Shown here: positions 53,448 to 64,000 of the stretch, piece after piece
Layout of the letters: each line of letters begins with the position of its first letter
How positions within the stretch are numbered: the stretch's first letter is position 1
Assembly: GCF_021730395.1 (NCBI RefSeq)
Contig: NC_069378.1
Location: 40,189,001-40,253,000 of the forward strand
Origin: Mercenaria mercenaria
Lineage: Eukaryota; Mollusca; Bivalvia; Venerida; Veneridae
Length of the DNA stretch: 64,000 nucleotides
Reading direction: 5' to 3'
The notes under the pieces: model-generated
Told to the model about the DNA's origin: nothing
Databases searched by the model: none
What the model saw: only the letters and a program-made list of their open reading frames with translations
Program-made: the position numbers and the translations under genes

Positions 53448-54037
53448 ATACTTACCTTTTGTGTGATAAATGCGTCATACTTAATAATACTTACCTTCAT
53501 GAACAAACAGTCGAGTTCGAATGAAAATAAAAATGTGTAAATACTTACCTGTTGTATTTGTGTGTACGTTATCACTTCATGAATACTTACCATTAAGAGA
53601 CGGAATGAAGCTATCCGCCAACGAGATTAACCTGAAATAGAAAGGTCATAAATGATTCCATATATTCTGTTTTCAGTGTGAACTGAGTAAGGTTTTAGAT
53701 GAGAACTACACAAATGTGTCAATATAATCACGTGTGAAATGTGAAATATACCAGTAATATCTGGAAGAACTTTAAGAGTGCAAGATACTTACCTATGCTA
53801 TTGAAACTAATGTATATACATACCTACCTTAATTGAATAGCATCCGTTAAATCATATGGAAGTGCAGGATACGACATTAAAGTGTGTAACCTATACTTGA
53901 ATGTTACTTATACTTACCTATGGTAAATAATAAATATGTGTTGATATATAGAAATATATATTGAATTAACACGGATACATATTCAGCATTCTATACTATG
54001 TATGGATAAAATATGGATACAATCGTCATACTTACCT
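53448..54037 (+). repeat. Cluster of ATACTTACC motifs in the 3' region of the LTR element
   Basis: ATACTTACC occurs at 53448, 53487, 53541, 53583, 53785, 53910 and 54028, nearly always followed by T; a TACCTACCTT variant is near 53821. The intervening sequence is not otherwise repeated in an obvious way. The motif equals the 5' end of U1 snRNA; on the minus strand it reads GGTAAGTAT, a consensus splice donor. Related copies occur at 50056 and 50141. Confidence 0.8.
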
Positions 54038-54628
54038 TTTTATACAAGTAAATATGGAAATTATGATGAACACGTGTTGGTCACACATATAATCTGTTAT
54101 GTTTCCTGCAAAAGTGTTGAAAAAGGTGTTCGAAAATATTCCATCGCATGAGGATTTACGACACGCATCCAATAGTTGACACTATCACGCATGGCGATAG
54201 TTACATTGAACTTGATCTTCTATGAAGAAGTTGCCAGAAATATGTGCGATACAATAGATTTAAAGTTTATCAATTGTCTAACTTTTACCTGGAGAAAATA
54301 AATCTTCGTACACTACTTGGATGTATTTCTTAAACTCCTATGTAAATGGCAATAGAACGGATACTTCATTTCTGTTGTTGTTTACATGCACAGAATTCTA
54401 AACATAGCCATGAGTGAATTTCATAGATGTTGTTCATTTATTTATGTAATTGCCATATGTTTCCGACATAACAGTCTAATTACATGATATTTTTTCAGGT
54501 TGCTGAAGACCGAAAAGTTTTAACTATATAGTTATGATGTAATATGTGATTTTTTTTCAGATTTTCTTGTTTGCCATTTTATCGCCTTGTCGAAATGTCG
54601 GGACGACATTTTTCGGCCAGGGGGAATA

Positions 54629-55218
54629 TGTCATAGAGTGTGTTGTATTTAACACCTTTGTTTATATAACTATTTTTTATAAGAATTTGGTTTGTTTAGT
54701 TAGTGCTAAATAGAAAGATTTTAGTCTTTATACCCAGTCGAAAACACCTTATACAGTTCCGTTAGTTAATATAGTAGTTGTAGTCAGTAGTCCAAAATAG
54801 TCGTATCATGTAGAATTTACTACCTTTAGACCTTTAATCTCATATTTATGTTCGATTAATCTTCTACTTAACATTCATTTGCATGAATCGATAACCAATC
54901 ACAACCACACCGCCATATTCAAAAGTGTAAACAAAAGTCATAGCCATTTTATGCTAAAATATTTTCCCATCTATTGTCTATATACATTTATATATATACA
55001 GGTAATTGTGTGTTTCAATTTATAAACATGTATTTATTGTAACTATCGATTTTGTGCATTCATCAATTGTTCCAGTGCTCGTTATTATTGTTTTCCATTG
55101 GTACGATCGAATGTTTATGTTATAGTTGCAGGATCGTATCTGTCGTCAAATACATATCATAAGAACCCCAGACTTGAGTTGTCATTACTCAATCTACCGG
55201 CTGGCAAGGTCGGCGACA
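54629..55218 (+). repeat. 3' LTR
   Basis: Near-identical to 43330-43920, starting TGTCATAGAG after the purine tract and ending CGGCGACA before TGTGCAGC. Confidence 0.95.
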
Positions 55219-55373
55219 TGTGCAGCTTTGGAACTAAATGTTTCTATCAGGTAGTTCGTTTTAGGTTTAACAATAGAAAGATCCCTGTGTAACGCAGACT
55301 GTTATGACTTTATGAGCAGAATGTAGTAAATCTGAAATGTATATAGGACAATCTCCTTTTCTACATTTGTACA

Positions 55374-55826
55374 CTAGTTTCTCTTAGGTATGTTAAAGCA
55401 GTCTGGTCTGAAACCCGATTGATTTCTGTGTATTATATATGTTCGTTTAAAAAAGTCATGTAACTGTGTCGCAATGTGACGTTCAAATATTAGCTTATAT
55501 AACTTAGATATTGTATTAAGTATGGAAATATGTCTTATGTATGGTATTTTATTTGATATATATACAGTTATGCCGCCACCTCGTTTACAAATCTCAAAAC
55601 TATAGCCTGGGATTACTAATTCATTATCGTGTACTTCTTGTGTATAAAACATTTTGCATAATACAATAATATCAATATGTAAAGACTGCATTAAATGAAA
55701 TTTTAATTCATCTCGCTTATTAAGAATATGTTGAATATTTAAGTTAAAAATGCGCAAACCTTTTACTTTTGTTTTGTGGCTGACTATTAATTGCATTTCG
55801 AGATGCATCCAATACATACCTATCAA
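55374..55826 (-). mobile_element. Internally deleted non-LTR retrotransposon (LINE) remnant
   Basis: A 150-codon minus-strand frame starts with endonuclease-like sequence (LRIFNLNIQHILNKRDELKF, then GGGITVYISNKIPY). It switches directly to reverse-transcriptase sequence (ISILNTISKLYKLIFERHI, then NQSGFRPDC). In full-length LINEs several hundred residues separate these blocks. The copy is therefore an internal deletion that happens to keep the frame open. Family assignment is not possible from this piece. Confidence 0.6.
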
Positions 55827-56070
55827 TCGCGGTAGGTCGTCCAGGCTGATATTAATTCTTAAGCTGTCCCTATTACTCGCACACAGATAAACACTTTTTA
55901 CAGTAAAACATGTACATGTAGTACATTCATTGTAAAAATTTGTATACAGCTACAATATTTGCACAGGTTTAATTGAAAACGTGCTATTGTTTACTCTCGA
56001 GCAAGTTACACATGTACCGGTATTTTTATCAAGTGAACAAGGGGCTTTATGATGTAAACTAATAAAGTTA

Positions 56071-57425
56071 TGGAAGGGAATGTCCGCCAGGACATGCATG
56101 CTGCTAAATGACATTGCTATGTTATTAACTTACATATGCGTTCTGCAACATTGCAACTGCATTTTAGGGAATCTCCGCCAGGACATGCGTGTTGCCTTGT
56201 GTTATTCGTTTTAAACTAAATGCAACATCCATGCGTCTTTGTCTTACATTCCATCCGTTAATGGCACACACGCTGCATCTTTCGTCACTGCATGTATGTA
56301 AAATGCATATTCTTGCATGTAAATGGCAAATGCATTCATTCTGTGGCATATTAAAATGTTTTTGTGAACAAGTTCTAAGTGTTTTGTACGCTTTACTTTC
56401 TGAAATTGATTAAATCGTTCCTCCATTATATAAAACTAACACATGCATGTTAACATTTAGTTGTTGCCCGTTGTTTTTGATATATAGGTCCCTGTCGTAG
56501 ACCTTTTCCATGTAGGTCCCTACTTTAAATTCACGGATTCTTAGTATTGCAATGATTGAAATTTATGCAAGGCGAAAACAGTGCTAAGTAAGCACTAAGC
56601 AGCACGAAGTTAATCAAATGTGACTTTAACATTTGTAATATGAAATTCGTAGAAAGCTGGGAACCAAAATTTCCGGCAGTTTCCGTAAAATCAGTGAACC
56701 ATGAACGGTGTTTTAGTAAAAACAAGTACCCAACGAATTTGCCTCCAAAAAACGTATTGGTCAAAGCTTTCAGTAAATACATAACAGATTCAGGAAGATT
56801 TGATTAATGTAAATTGAACCCATTTAACCCACGGAAACTACCGAACACGTAAATTTGCTGTCGAGAGTGGTCTCCCGTGTATACTAATTTGCGCTAAATT
56901 TTTTGCTTTTTGTTGGTTCCCTGTAATGTTGTAATGCACTACCGTGCTTAAAATTTTGTTATACTGCAAGTTTAAATATTTATTAAAGCCATGTGTAATA
57001 TAAACAAGAACCATGTGGTTGCAAACATCACTAATGTTAAATCCAAAAAGCAGTAACAATCAAGTTATGAAAAATTCGGAATATTCACAAGTCACAACGT
57101 TGTTAATAGCTCGTTACATTCAGTAGCAACAAAGTCAAATACGCGTAAGAAAACATAGAATACAGTTAGTAATAGCATGAGTATACATTTCAATATTGCA
57201 GTAAGCAAACAAAAAGGTTGAACGCACTTGTCAATTACATGCAAGAATAACCGACATTCATGAAAGGACTGTTTTCTTAGCATTAAGAAGCATTAAAGAT
57301 GAATTTCTTGTTAGGCAAATATAAGAAACTAAAATGCAGTTGCAATGTTGCAGAACGCATATGTAAGTAAATAACATAGCAATGTCATTTAGCAGCATGC
57401 ATGTCCTGGCGGACATCCCCTTCCA
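56071..57425. mobile_element. Nonautonomous DNA transposon with ~100-bp TIRs and TA target site
   Basis: The left end TGGAAGGGAATGTCCGCCAG and ~80 further bases are mirrored almost perfectly at 57328-57425. TA flanks both sides (56069-56070 and 57426-57427), as in Tc1/mariner/pogo relatives. No transposase is found inside. Just past the left TIR, at 56166, GGAATCTCCGCCAGGACATG repeats the terminal motif. Confidence 0.82.
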
Positions 57426-57655
57426 TATAAAGTAACACTTCATTTCATAGAGTTACAGTTTATGCATAAGCCATTTAGGTTTATGAAAAAGTTACTATTT
57501 TTGTGATGAGAGTGTTTGTCGTCTGATTCCTAGTGACATCCTCTGAATGAATTGTGTTGGTGATTTCGCTGTCTTTCTATATGTATATATTTCATAGTTG
57601 TTTTTTATACATATCAAACTTGTGTTAATCAAACTTAATGTAAACTAGTACTCAC

Positions 57656-57889
57656 CTTTCTTGCACAGAGAGCTTTTGATGATCTATCTATTACAATACG
57701 CGTGTTTCTGTCCCACAATATATCATGGAACAAATCAGCATTGTCGCTTCGGTCACTTGCTGGTTCAGCTCTATCTTCTACAGGCAAGTTCCAGTCTCTC
57801 TCCTCTGTCAGTGGGTGTATATGGGATTGATGCTTCTTTAATCGATAATGCTTCACAAACGTTCTAAGGGGTATATGTCCAGACGCCAT
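57656..57889 (-). CDS. Candidate first coding exon of an unknown gene (78 codons)
   Basis: ATG at 57889 opens a minus-strand frame, MASGHIPLRTFVKHYRLKKH ... DLFHDILWDRNTRIVID ... CARK, that ends exactly at AAAG|gtgagt after 57656 in phase 0. Balanced composition and a strong donor suggest a real exon. No family is recognised. The next exon would have to lie below 57650, where mobile elements now occupy the sequence, so the gene may be broken or have a very long intron. Confidence 0.5.
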
Positions 57890-57899
57890 AGTAACCACA

Positions 57900-59170
57900 G
57901 TGAATCTAGTATCAAAGTATTTGATGGTTTGAAAATTAGTTAATAACAGATAATTAAATAACTTATTTCTATTGAGTTTTTCTAATGTAATTATTAATTA
58001 AACATGTCCTTTTATGAAAATTTACAAGTAAGGTTATAAATATAAACATTAACAGTTTTTAAAAACTATATACGTTTAGTTGACATTGATATCTAGGAGA
58101 ATTTGATATGGTATTCAAAGCCACAATTGAAGTCTGTAAAAGCGATTTTTAGGAGTTTTCTATATTACAGGATAATCAATAATCAGTGACACTAAATGGA
58201 CATTTGATAATTAACCTTGTTGAAATTCTATGAAATGATACGCGTGGTATCATCACAATGGATTTAAAACAATACATTGCACCGTCGATCAATTATCGAC
58301 ATTCATGAACATTTTCTTTGATCGCCAATATGAAAAGAAAATTTGTGATTCAAATAAAAAAGATCTTTACAACTGATGTAGTAGAAACTCTATGATATTT
58401 GTGATATAACACCACAATATTAATACACAGTCAGATAAAATAGAAAATTTGCTAAGATAGAGAGTTTATTTCCGCAAAATATGACAATGCTTGGAAAGTA
58501 AATTTATAACCAATTCGAATATATCTATGAGAAATACTGTATCATGTGCAGATTCTTTTCACTCGGTTAAATGCACAATGGTAAAATACTGATTTTTTTT
58601 TATCTTTCGACAACAAATTTTATCTTAAAATCTTAGGTGTCTTAAAAAGGTTTCACGTACATAATTATAATAAGTTTTTGTTTCTTTTGTTTTTGTCAGT
58701 TGGCAAAACAAAAAAAAGTAAATAAAATTCATATTTGAAAATATGGTTTTGGTAGTCAATTGACAGAAAGTTAATTGATTCTGAAAATTCAATTATCCTT
58801 CACAGCCATTCGTTTATGTTACATGATTACATAGAAAACACAAATTATCAATTAAAGTACAAGCGTATTTGTCTCGAACAATTACAATAAGTTTTTATTT
58901 CTTTTGTTTTTGTCATTTGGCAAACAAAAATAGTAAATGAAATTCATAAATTGAAATGAAGGTTTTGGTTTTATTTGTTTCTTTGAGTCTCATTATTGTA
59001 CAAATATTTACATATATACAAATATAAAAGTCATAAAAAGGACAATGCCATTCATAATATTGAATTACAAGAGGCTATTAAGTAAAATATTAAAATACTC
59101 TATCCCATATCCTGAAATTTCAACATGTTTAAACATTCAACATTAAAATGCTTTGAGTATTACATGTTAG
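57900..59170. other. AT-rich intergenic DNA with a local duplication
   Basis: TTTCTTTTGTTTTTGTCA followed by TTGGCAAA occurs near 58680 and again near 58898, each with TAAAATTCAT/TGAAATTCAT after it, showing a ~215-bp duplication. A CACAAATTATCAATTAAAG block at 58839 recurs at 59646. No gene is seen. Confidence 0.5.
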
Positions 59171-59171
59171 C

Positions 59172-59640
59172 TATAAATATAAACAAGAACTGTCGGTTGA
59201 CAGCAACGCTCGACCATTCGACAGTCTTGTCAAATGAATGAATTGGCATAATTTTGTAAAATTTCAAAACGAGATTTTGTAAGCTGTATAATGCATATCA
59301 ACTAAAGACAATTGACAGTGGTGTGAAGATTCAATCATTTCCCATCAGTGGGTACTGCCAAAACTTAACCAAAAACATCCAAGTCGAAAAAAAAGAGGGC
59401 ATAAACCTGAAAAAAAAAGAAAAAAAGGTAGAGTTATGGAACCTGTCATTGCATGTCAGATCATCATAATGATCAAGTGTGTGAAGTTTCAATCCAATCC
59501 ACTCCCATCAGTGGGCATTGAGGGGAAAAAGAAGAAATAGTTATGGAGTTATGGAACTTGTGCAATGTAAGCCATCAAAGACCTAACAAATCAGAACGCC
59601 GACACCGACGCTTTGGTAAGTCCAATAGGTGATTTCATAG
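59172..59640 (-). mobile_element. Helitron-like element, minus strand
   Basis: Read on the minus strand, the 3' end is the hairpin CTGTCAACCGACAG followed by TTCTTGTT, the same architecture as the plus-strand elements. Inside, CATCAGTGGGTACTGCC and CCCATCAGTGGGCATTG mark two repeat units, and GCCGACACCGACGCTTTGG lies at the other end. It is noncoding. Confidence 0.5.
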
Positions 59641-59969
59641 AAAACACAAATTATCAATCAAAATAAAAGCGTATTTGTCTCAAACAACACAGTACAGATA
59701 AAGTAGTAATGCACTGGCAGACTTAAATTACGTAAAAAATTGTGAATGAAACATATAAACTAACAGGCTATTTTCAATATTCACAGAAAACTGTATTTGT
59801 TACTTAGGTTACTTTGTAACACTTAGTTTCAAAGACATAATCAGTATATTCATAGTAACTAACATGCGTGCTTTTTAATCTTTAAAATGACAATATAATC
59901 AGTATGTGTAATATTGTATTATGATTTATACTTGCCTTTCATGTAACGTTTGTGACTGTAATTTACGTT

Positions 59970-60420
59970 ACTAAGTCAAAAATAAGTTTGTGTCGCACAT
60001 ATCTCAAAAGTATGATTTGACATAGGGTCATCTAACACCAAATGAATATTATTCAGTAGCTGTGCACCTAGGATTTTGTATCGGATTTCTGTCAGTCAGA
60101 TCAGAGTTATGACACTGTTTCTCAAACATATGAATAAAGGGCATGCAAGTTTGTGTTGCATGGATCTCAAAAAGTATTACACTTACAGTAATAAAACATT
60201 AGGGGATTGTTATAAAACGTGTGAAGTTGAACACCAAATGTTCTCTTTGGGATCTCCCTCAGCTAGACCAGAGTTATGGTCCTTGAATTAGTGAAAACTA
60301 CACATAAACTGCTCAAAAGCTTGTGTTGCATATATCTTAAAACTTTTTCATCTAGAGTCATGAAACCATGTGTAAATATTATCCATCATGTGAATTTGTG
60401 CACACATACTGAAGAATTGT
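59970..60420 (+). repeat. Degenerate ~150-bp tandem units
   Basis: AGTTTGTGTCGCACATATCTC, AGTTTGTGTTGCATGGATC and GCTTGTGTTGCATATATCTT mark three related units, each followed by an ACACCAAATG-like or ATGAAACCATG block. They are probably remains of a Helitron-like repeat. Confidence 0.45.
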
Positions 60421-60499
60421 GCAAAAATCGATTCTATTATCTTTCCTTGTTTATTGAGATCAACGCTATACCTTGTTGTCTCCCTTCGACCGTCTAGCT

Positions 60500-62940
60500 A
60501 AATATCGATCACTGTCGGATATTTTTAGCGAGTGTTGCAGATCGTTATGGTTCGGCTATGTCCGCTTATCGTATCACGGGAGCTGCCGATCATAAAAAAT
60601 AAGGATTGTAGATTAGAGATCTACTGTAAAAACGTAGTGGGAAGGGTGATTTGTTTTACACCAATTTTAAGTACTGGTAAAACAACATCAGCAAATATAG
60701 TCATCAACTTGGTTTAATTCTGTTTTTTAATAATGTAAAATACGGAACGGAAAAAAGAAGACACTATGTTATTTAGTAATAGGCGACCATAACATACATG
60801 TAGATGAAACTACTATTATCTTTAAAAATAGAAAGCGGGAAAAAGTTATAATTTTTAAAAGTGCTTACAAACTTAACATTTTCCTTTTCAGTTATTATAA
60901 ATAGATGTGAAGTGCGTTTTTTTTTTAATTATTATTACATTCAATGGAGTTAAAAGTTAAGTAATTAATCAATTTATTGCGGAGTGAAAATTTAAGTAAT
61001 AAATCAATTGATTGCATTTAACTATATTTAACTTGTCAAAATTAATTTTGCTATGTAATGAATATTTCACACACTAATGAAAAATGAACAGAAAAACAAA
61101 CTAGCAAACATACTTGACAATGTAAAAGGTATCTTTTTATGACACCAGAGCCTGTTAATTGGAAGTGTGACCTATTTGCCCCCGAGCCAGTCATTGTGTA
61201 ATAAAGTATGTGCGGATTATGACTTCTCAAGGTTTCTCAAAGGGACTGACTGACTGATTTAATAAATGTCAGATTTTTAAAATAAAAAGTGGAAAAACCT
61301 AAGAACAAAACAACCTTATCATAGCAAAAAGTATTTTAGGAAAGATTTAGGATAATGTGACACTAAAGTAGTGTAAAGGTTATTCATAATAATTATCACG
61401 AATATTTTTACTAAATGAACAAGGGATTACAGTTTTTCATATCTTTTAGCGCGTGCTTCTTGAGATTAGCTGTGCATACATTAAGTTCAACTCAATTTCG
61501 ATTTATTGCATAAATATAATGCCCACTAAGCAAGTGAAAGCATTATATGATATGGAGCAGAGAGAGTACAAATAATTTTCAGGAGGGACAATAAACCAAA
61601 GAGCTATAAAAATGTATTTTATACTTCTTTGACTAAACTAATAAATCAATAGACGACAATTTTTCACAATGTTGTCACAAAACTTTTATAGTATGATATT
61701 TTCACTCTAAGGCGAACCTTCGAATCTTTCACACGTGTTTTTAATATCGAACAATTAACCTGTATTCAGGAAAAAATACTGTTAATCAAATACAAGTAAT
61801 AACTCAATCACTGTCACATTATCTTATGTATCTAACAACATTACAACATTTGTACTTGAAAATAAAAAAAAATAATATTTATTGTGTATTTAAGTCTCGT
61901 TCATTAAACATGCTCTTACGCAATCACCGAGAAGATTATTATCTGTGTAATAAAAAGACCTGATCGTCCCTAATCCCCTAATAAAAAGGTGCTGATAAGC
62001 AATAAACTTGCAAAAAGCTGTTAATTGGCAATAAGCAACGATCGAAAAGTGCTTTTATATGGCTGTTTCAGAGGCTCCGAAAACAATTTATTCAAAATGT
62101 GGCATCATATAATTCTTTATTATTCCTTCTGTTGAGAAGGAATATTATAGTTCAATAAGTCACACTCGACTGAGCTACTGATACCGAAAGCTGTTGTCAT
62201 TACAAGCTGGCCAATAAAACTCCGTGACCTTAGAAATAACCTCTGACGTTAGACTATTCTTTCCTAATTGAGGCGACTGTCTGACTGAACGCGTTCCGTG
62301 GATTACATATTACTAAACCCGGGGATGTTATTTCCTCCATTCTTGAGAAACATAACATACATTCAGTCGACCAGATAGACATATATCAGCAAATTTAAAT
62401 GTAAACAACTAAATATTATCGTTACCTTGAAATGCATACTTAATATACGAAAACAAACCCCATTGCGACCCTCTAATTATGCGCAACAAATTCACGCATC
62501 GAATCGTAATTGATTAACCGGGTCAATGTCTTATTTACTCTACTGAAAGTGGTAACAGATTTAATTTGTTGTTGGATTTAACAATTTATGTTAATACTTA
62601 CTTGAAAATTTTTGGCAGTATAAAACAGACATTGCAACCAAAATTTTACAAGATGATTATTTTATATTTATATAGATATGCCCTAGAAGGAACTTTTGCT
62701 ATGCTTTAACTTGTAACATATTTATGGTTAAAACTTAAACTAAGGGGTATTAGTATAATTAAACGAATCTTTAAAATACTAGACAGTGGCTATATCGTTT
62801 TGTTTTAAAGAAATATATACATAGTTGCAACGTGCATCATGTCTTATGATTTTTTTATTTATTAACATCATACGTCAGCATCTTTCCCTGTAACATTTAT
62901 TTTGCGGAAAGCTAGTAATTCCCATAAACTATGGTTCGTC
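60500..62940. other. Intergenic DNA without a recognised gene
   Basis: AT-rich sequence with scattered A- and T-runs. I found no supported coding frame, RNA gene or long repeat. A short hairpin (TCCTTCTGTTGAGAAGGA) lies near 62127. Confidence 0.4.
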
Positions 62941-62945
62941 TTAAT

Positions 62946-64000
62946 CTATAGACGTTTTGTGTTCACATCTTTGTGATGTGTTTAATGCTATTTTAGAGTC
63001 TGGTTTTTTCCCAGACAAATGGACAGAGGGTATTATTGTACCGGTATTTAAAAAAGGTGACCCCAAAGTTGTAAATAATTATAGGGGAATAACTCTAGTT
63101 AGTTGTATGTCTAAGTTATTTACTACAATATTAAATAATAGAATTGAAACATTTTGTAACAATTATTCAGTAATTTCTGATTGCCAATTCGGTTTTAGAA
63201 AAGGAAAGTCTACTGTTGATGCTGTATTTATTCTGCACTCTGTTATACAACATTACCTAAATAATAACAAACGCTTATATGTAGGATTTATTGATTTAAA
63301 ATCCTGTTTTGATAGTATTTGTAGAAATTCACTATGGTTGAAAATGTACAAGTGTGGCATTCAAGGAAAAATTCTGCGCATTATAAAGGATATGTATGAT
63401 AAAGTAAAATCATGCGTAAGATGCTGTAATTCATATTCTGATTTTTTCCAGTATGCAATAGGCTTACGTCAAGGGGAGGTAATTTCGCCTATACTCTTTT
63501 CTCTCTTCGTAGAAGACCTTGAATTGTACTTACAAGGCAATTTTAGTTCTGGTTTATTGATTGACGACATTGTATTAATTCTATTACTTTTTGCCGATGA
63601 TATGGCAATTATGGGTAAAACTCCGGAAGATCTGCAGAATAGTCTTGATTTATTACACACATATTGTATACAATGGGGATTAGAAGTTAATGTTATGAAA
63701 ACTAAAATTGTTGTATTTAGGAAAAGGGGAATTACTTTCGCTAGAGAAAGATGGTTTTACAATAACCAACCGATAGAAGTTGTAGATTATTTTAATTATC
63801 TTGGTACAGTTTTTAACTATACAGGGAGTTTTGTGTTAAACCAAGAACATTTGATTGGTAAAGCATTAAAGGCTTTAAACGTTTTATTGTATAACTGTAA
63901 AGATTTTGATTTTAAACCAAAGTTATTATGTCAGTTGTTTGATTCTTTTGTAGGCTCTATTTTGTCATACTGTTCTGAAGTATGGGGCCACAATAAGTCA
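62946..64000 (+). mobile_element. LINE (non-LTR retrotransposon), 5'-truncated, RT frame open to the window end
   Basis: From 62946 the frame stays open to 64000. It reads FFPDKWTEGIIVPVFKKGDP, NNYRGITLVSCMSKLFTTIL, CQFGFRKGKSTVDAVFILHS, GFIDLKSCFDSI, GLRQGEVISPILFSLFVEDL, FADDMAIM and WGLEVNVMKTKIVVF. These are RT blocks 1 to 7 in order, including the FADD catalytic motif, followed by the thumb (YFNYLGTVFNYTG). The endonuclease and N-terminal RT parts are absent upstream, which is typical of 5' truncation during target-primed reverse transcription. The RT itself shows no interruption, so the insertion is fairly young. Its 3' end lies outside the window. The clade (RTE, CR1 or Jockey-like) is not determined. 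Confidence 0.9.

Larger units (their letters stand above)
43330..55218 (+). mobile_element. Ty3/gypsy-type LTR retrotransposon, 11.9 kb, young
   Basis: Two ~590-bp LTRs (43330-43920 and 54629-55218) differ at about three positions, so the insertion is recent. TGTG flanks both ends as a 4-bp target duplication. A primer-binding site lies one base after the 5' LTR and a purine-rich tract (GGCCAGGGGGAATA) sits right before the 3' LTR. Parts in order: a 2.4-kb leader, a highly charged leader ORF, a gag-like ORF, an aspartic protease region, then reverse transcriptase, RNase H and integrase in one long frame, and a 1.5-kb 3' region. The domain order RT-RH-IN and the YLDDIVIF motif place it in Ty3/gypsy. 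It looks close to whole, with zero to about three interruptions depending on how the family expresses its ORFs. At nearly 12 kb it is large for the group because of the long leader, extra ORF and 3' region. Confidence 0.93.

Overview
The window looks like nuclear DNA of a bivalve mollusc. It is AT-rich, with long introns and single-copy exons set in dense mobile elements: tRNA-headed SINEs, palindromic MITEs, and Helitron-like elements with internal tandem units and terminal hairpins. The exons belong to metazoan gene families. A clam-like (venerid) host is my inference from the repeat types and cannot be proven from sequence alone.

Layout. (1) Positions 289-1040, minus strand: a three-exon gene for a 78-residue secreted peptide with eight cysteines. 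Most of it was found by hand, because its exons are short. (2) Positions ~1560-25813 and a 3' UTR, plus strand: a complete MAGUK gene of the MPP2/MPP6(PALS2)/varicose group. Its 14 coding exons join in phase to a 568-residue protein with L27-L27-PDZ-SH3-HOOK-inactive guanylate kinase. Its introns carry Helitron-like elements, SINEs, two nonautonomous DNA transposons and several large minisatellites. (3) Positions 25814-36600: 3' flank with two palindromic MITEs, SINE pieces and more Helitron-like repeats. (4) Positions 36633-40558, minus strand: a MACPF/perforin-like gene whose first recognised exon encodes a membrane anchor. (5) Positions 43330-55218: a young Ty3/gypsy-type LTR retrotransposon with near-identical LTRs, treated as a fossil. 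(6) Positions 55374-64000: an internally deleted LINE remnant, a 1.36-kb element with ~100-bp terminal inverted repeats, an orphan first exon on the minus strand, a long stretch poor in genes, and a 5'-truncated LINE with an open reverse-transcriptase frame that runs off the window.

The most unusual signal concerns 5' splice sites. In three introns of the MAGUK gene, a tandem repeat begins inside the upstream exon and copies the exon end together with its splice donor: about 5 copies at exon 2, 24 at exon 3 and 12 at exon 11. Many copies keep a usable GT donor. Separately, the 63-bp satellite of intron 13 carries a donor-like motif on the opposite strand in most units. The 3' region of the LTR element also has about eight copies of ATACTTACC, the 5' end of U1 snRNA, within 600 bp. 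The window is thus unusually rich in repeated U1-type motifs in both orientations. Whether this has a function or is a by-product of minisatellite birth cannot be decided from sequence.
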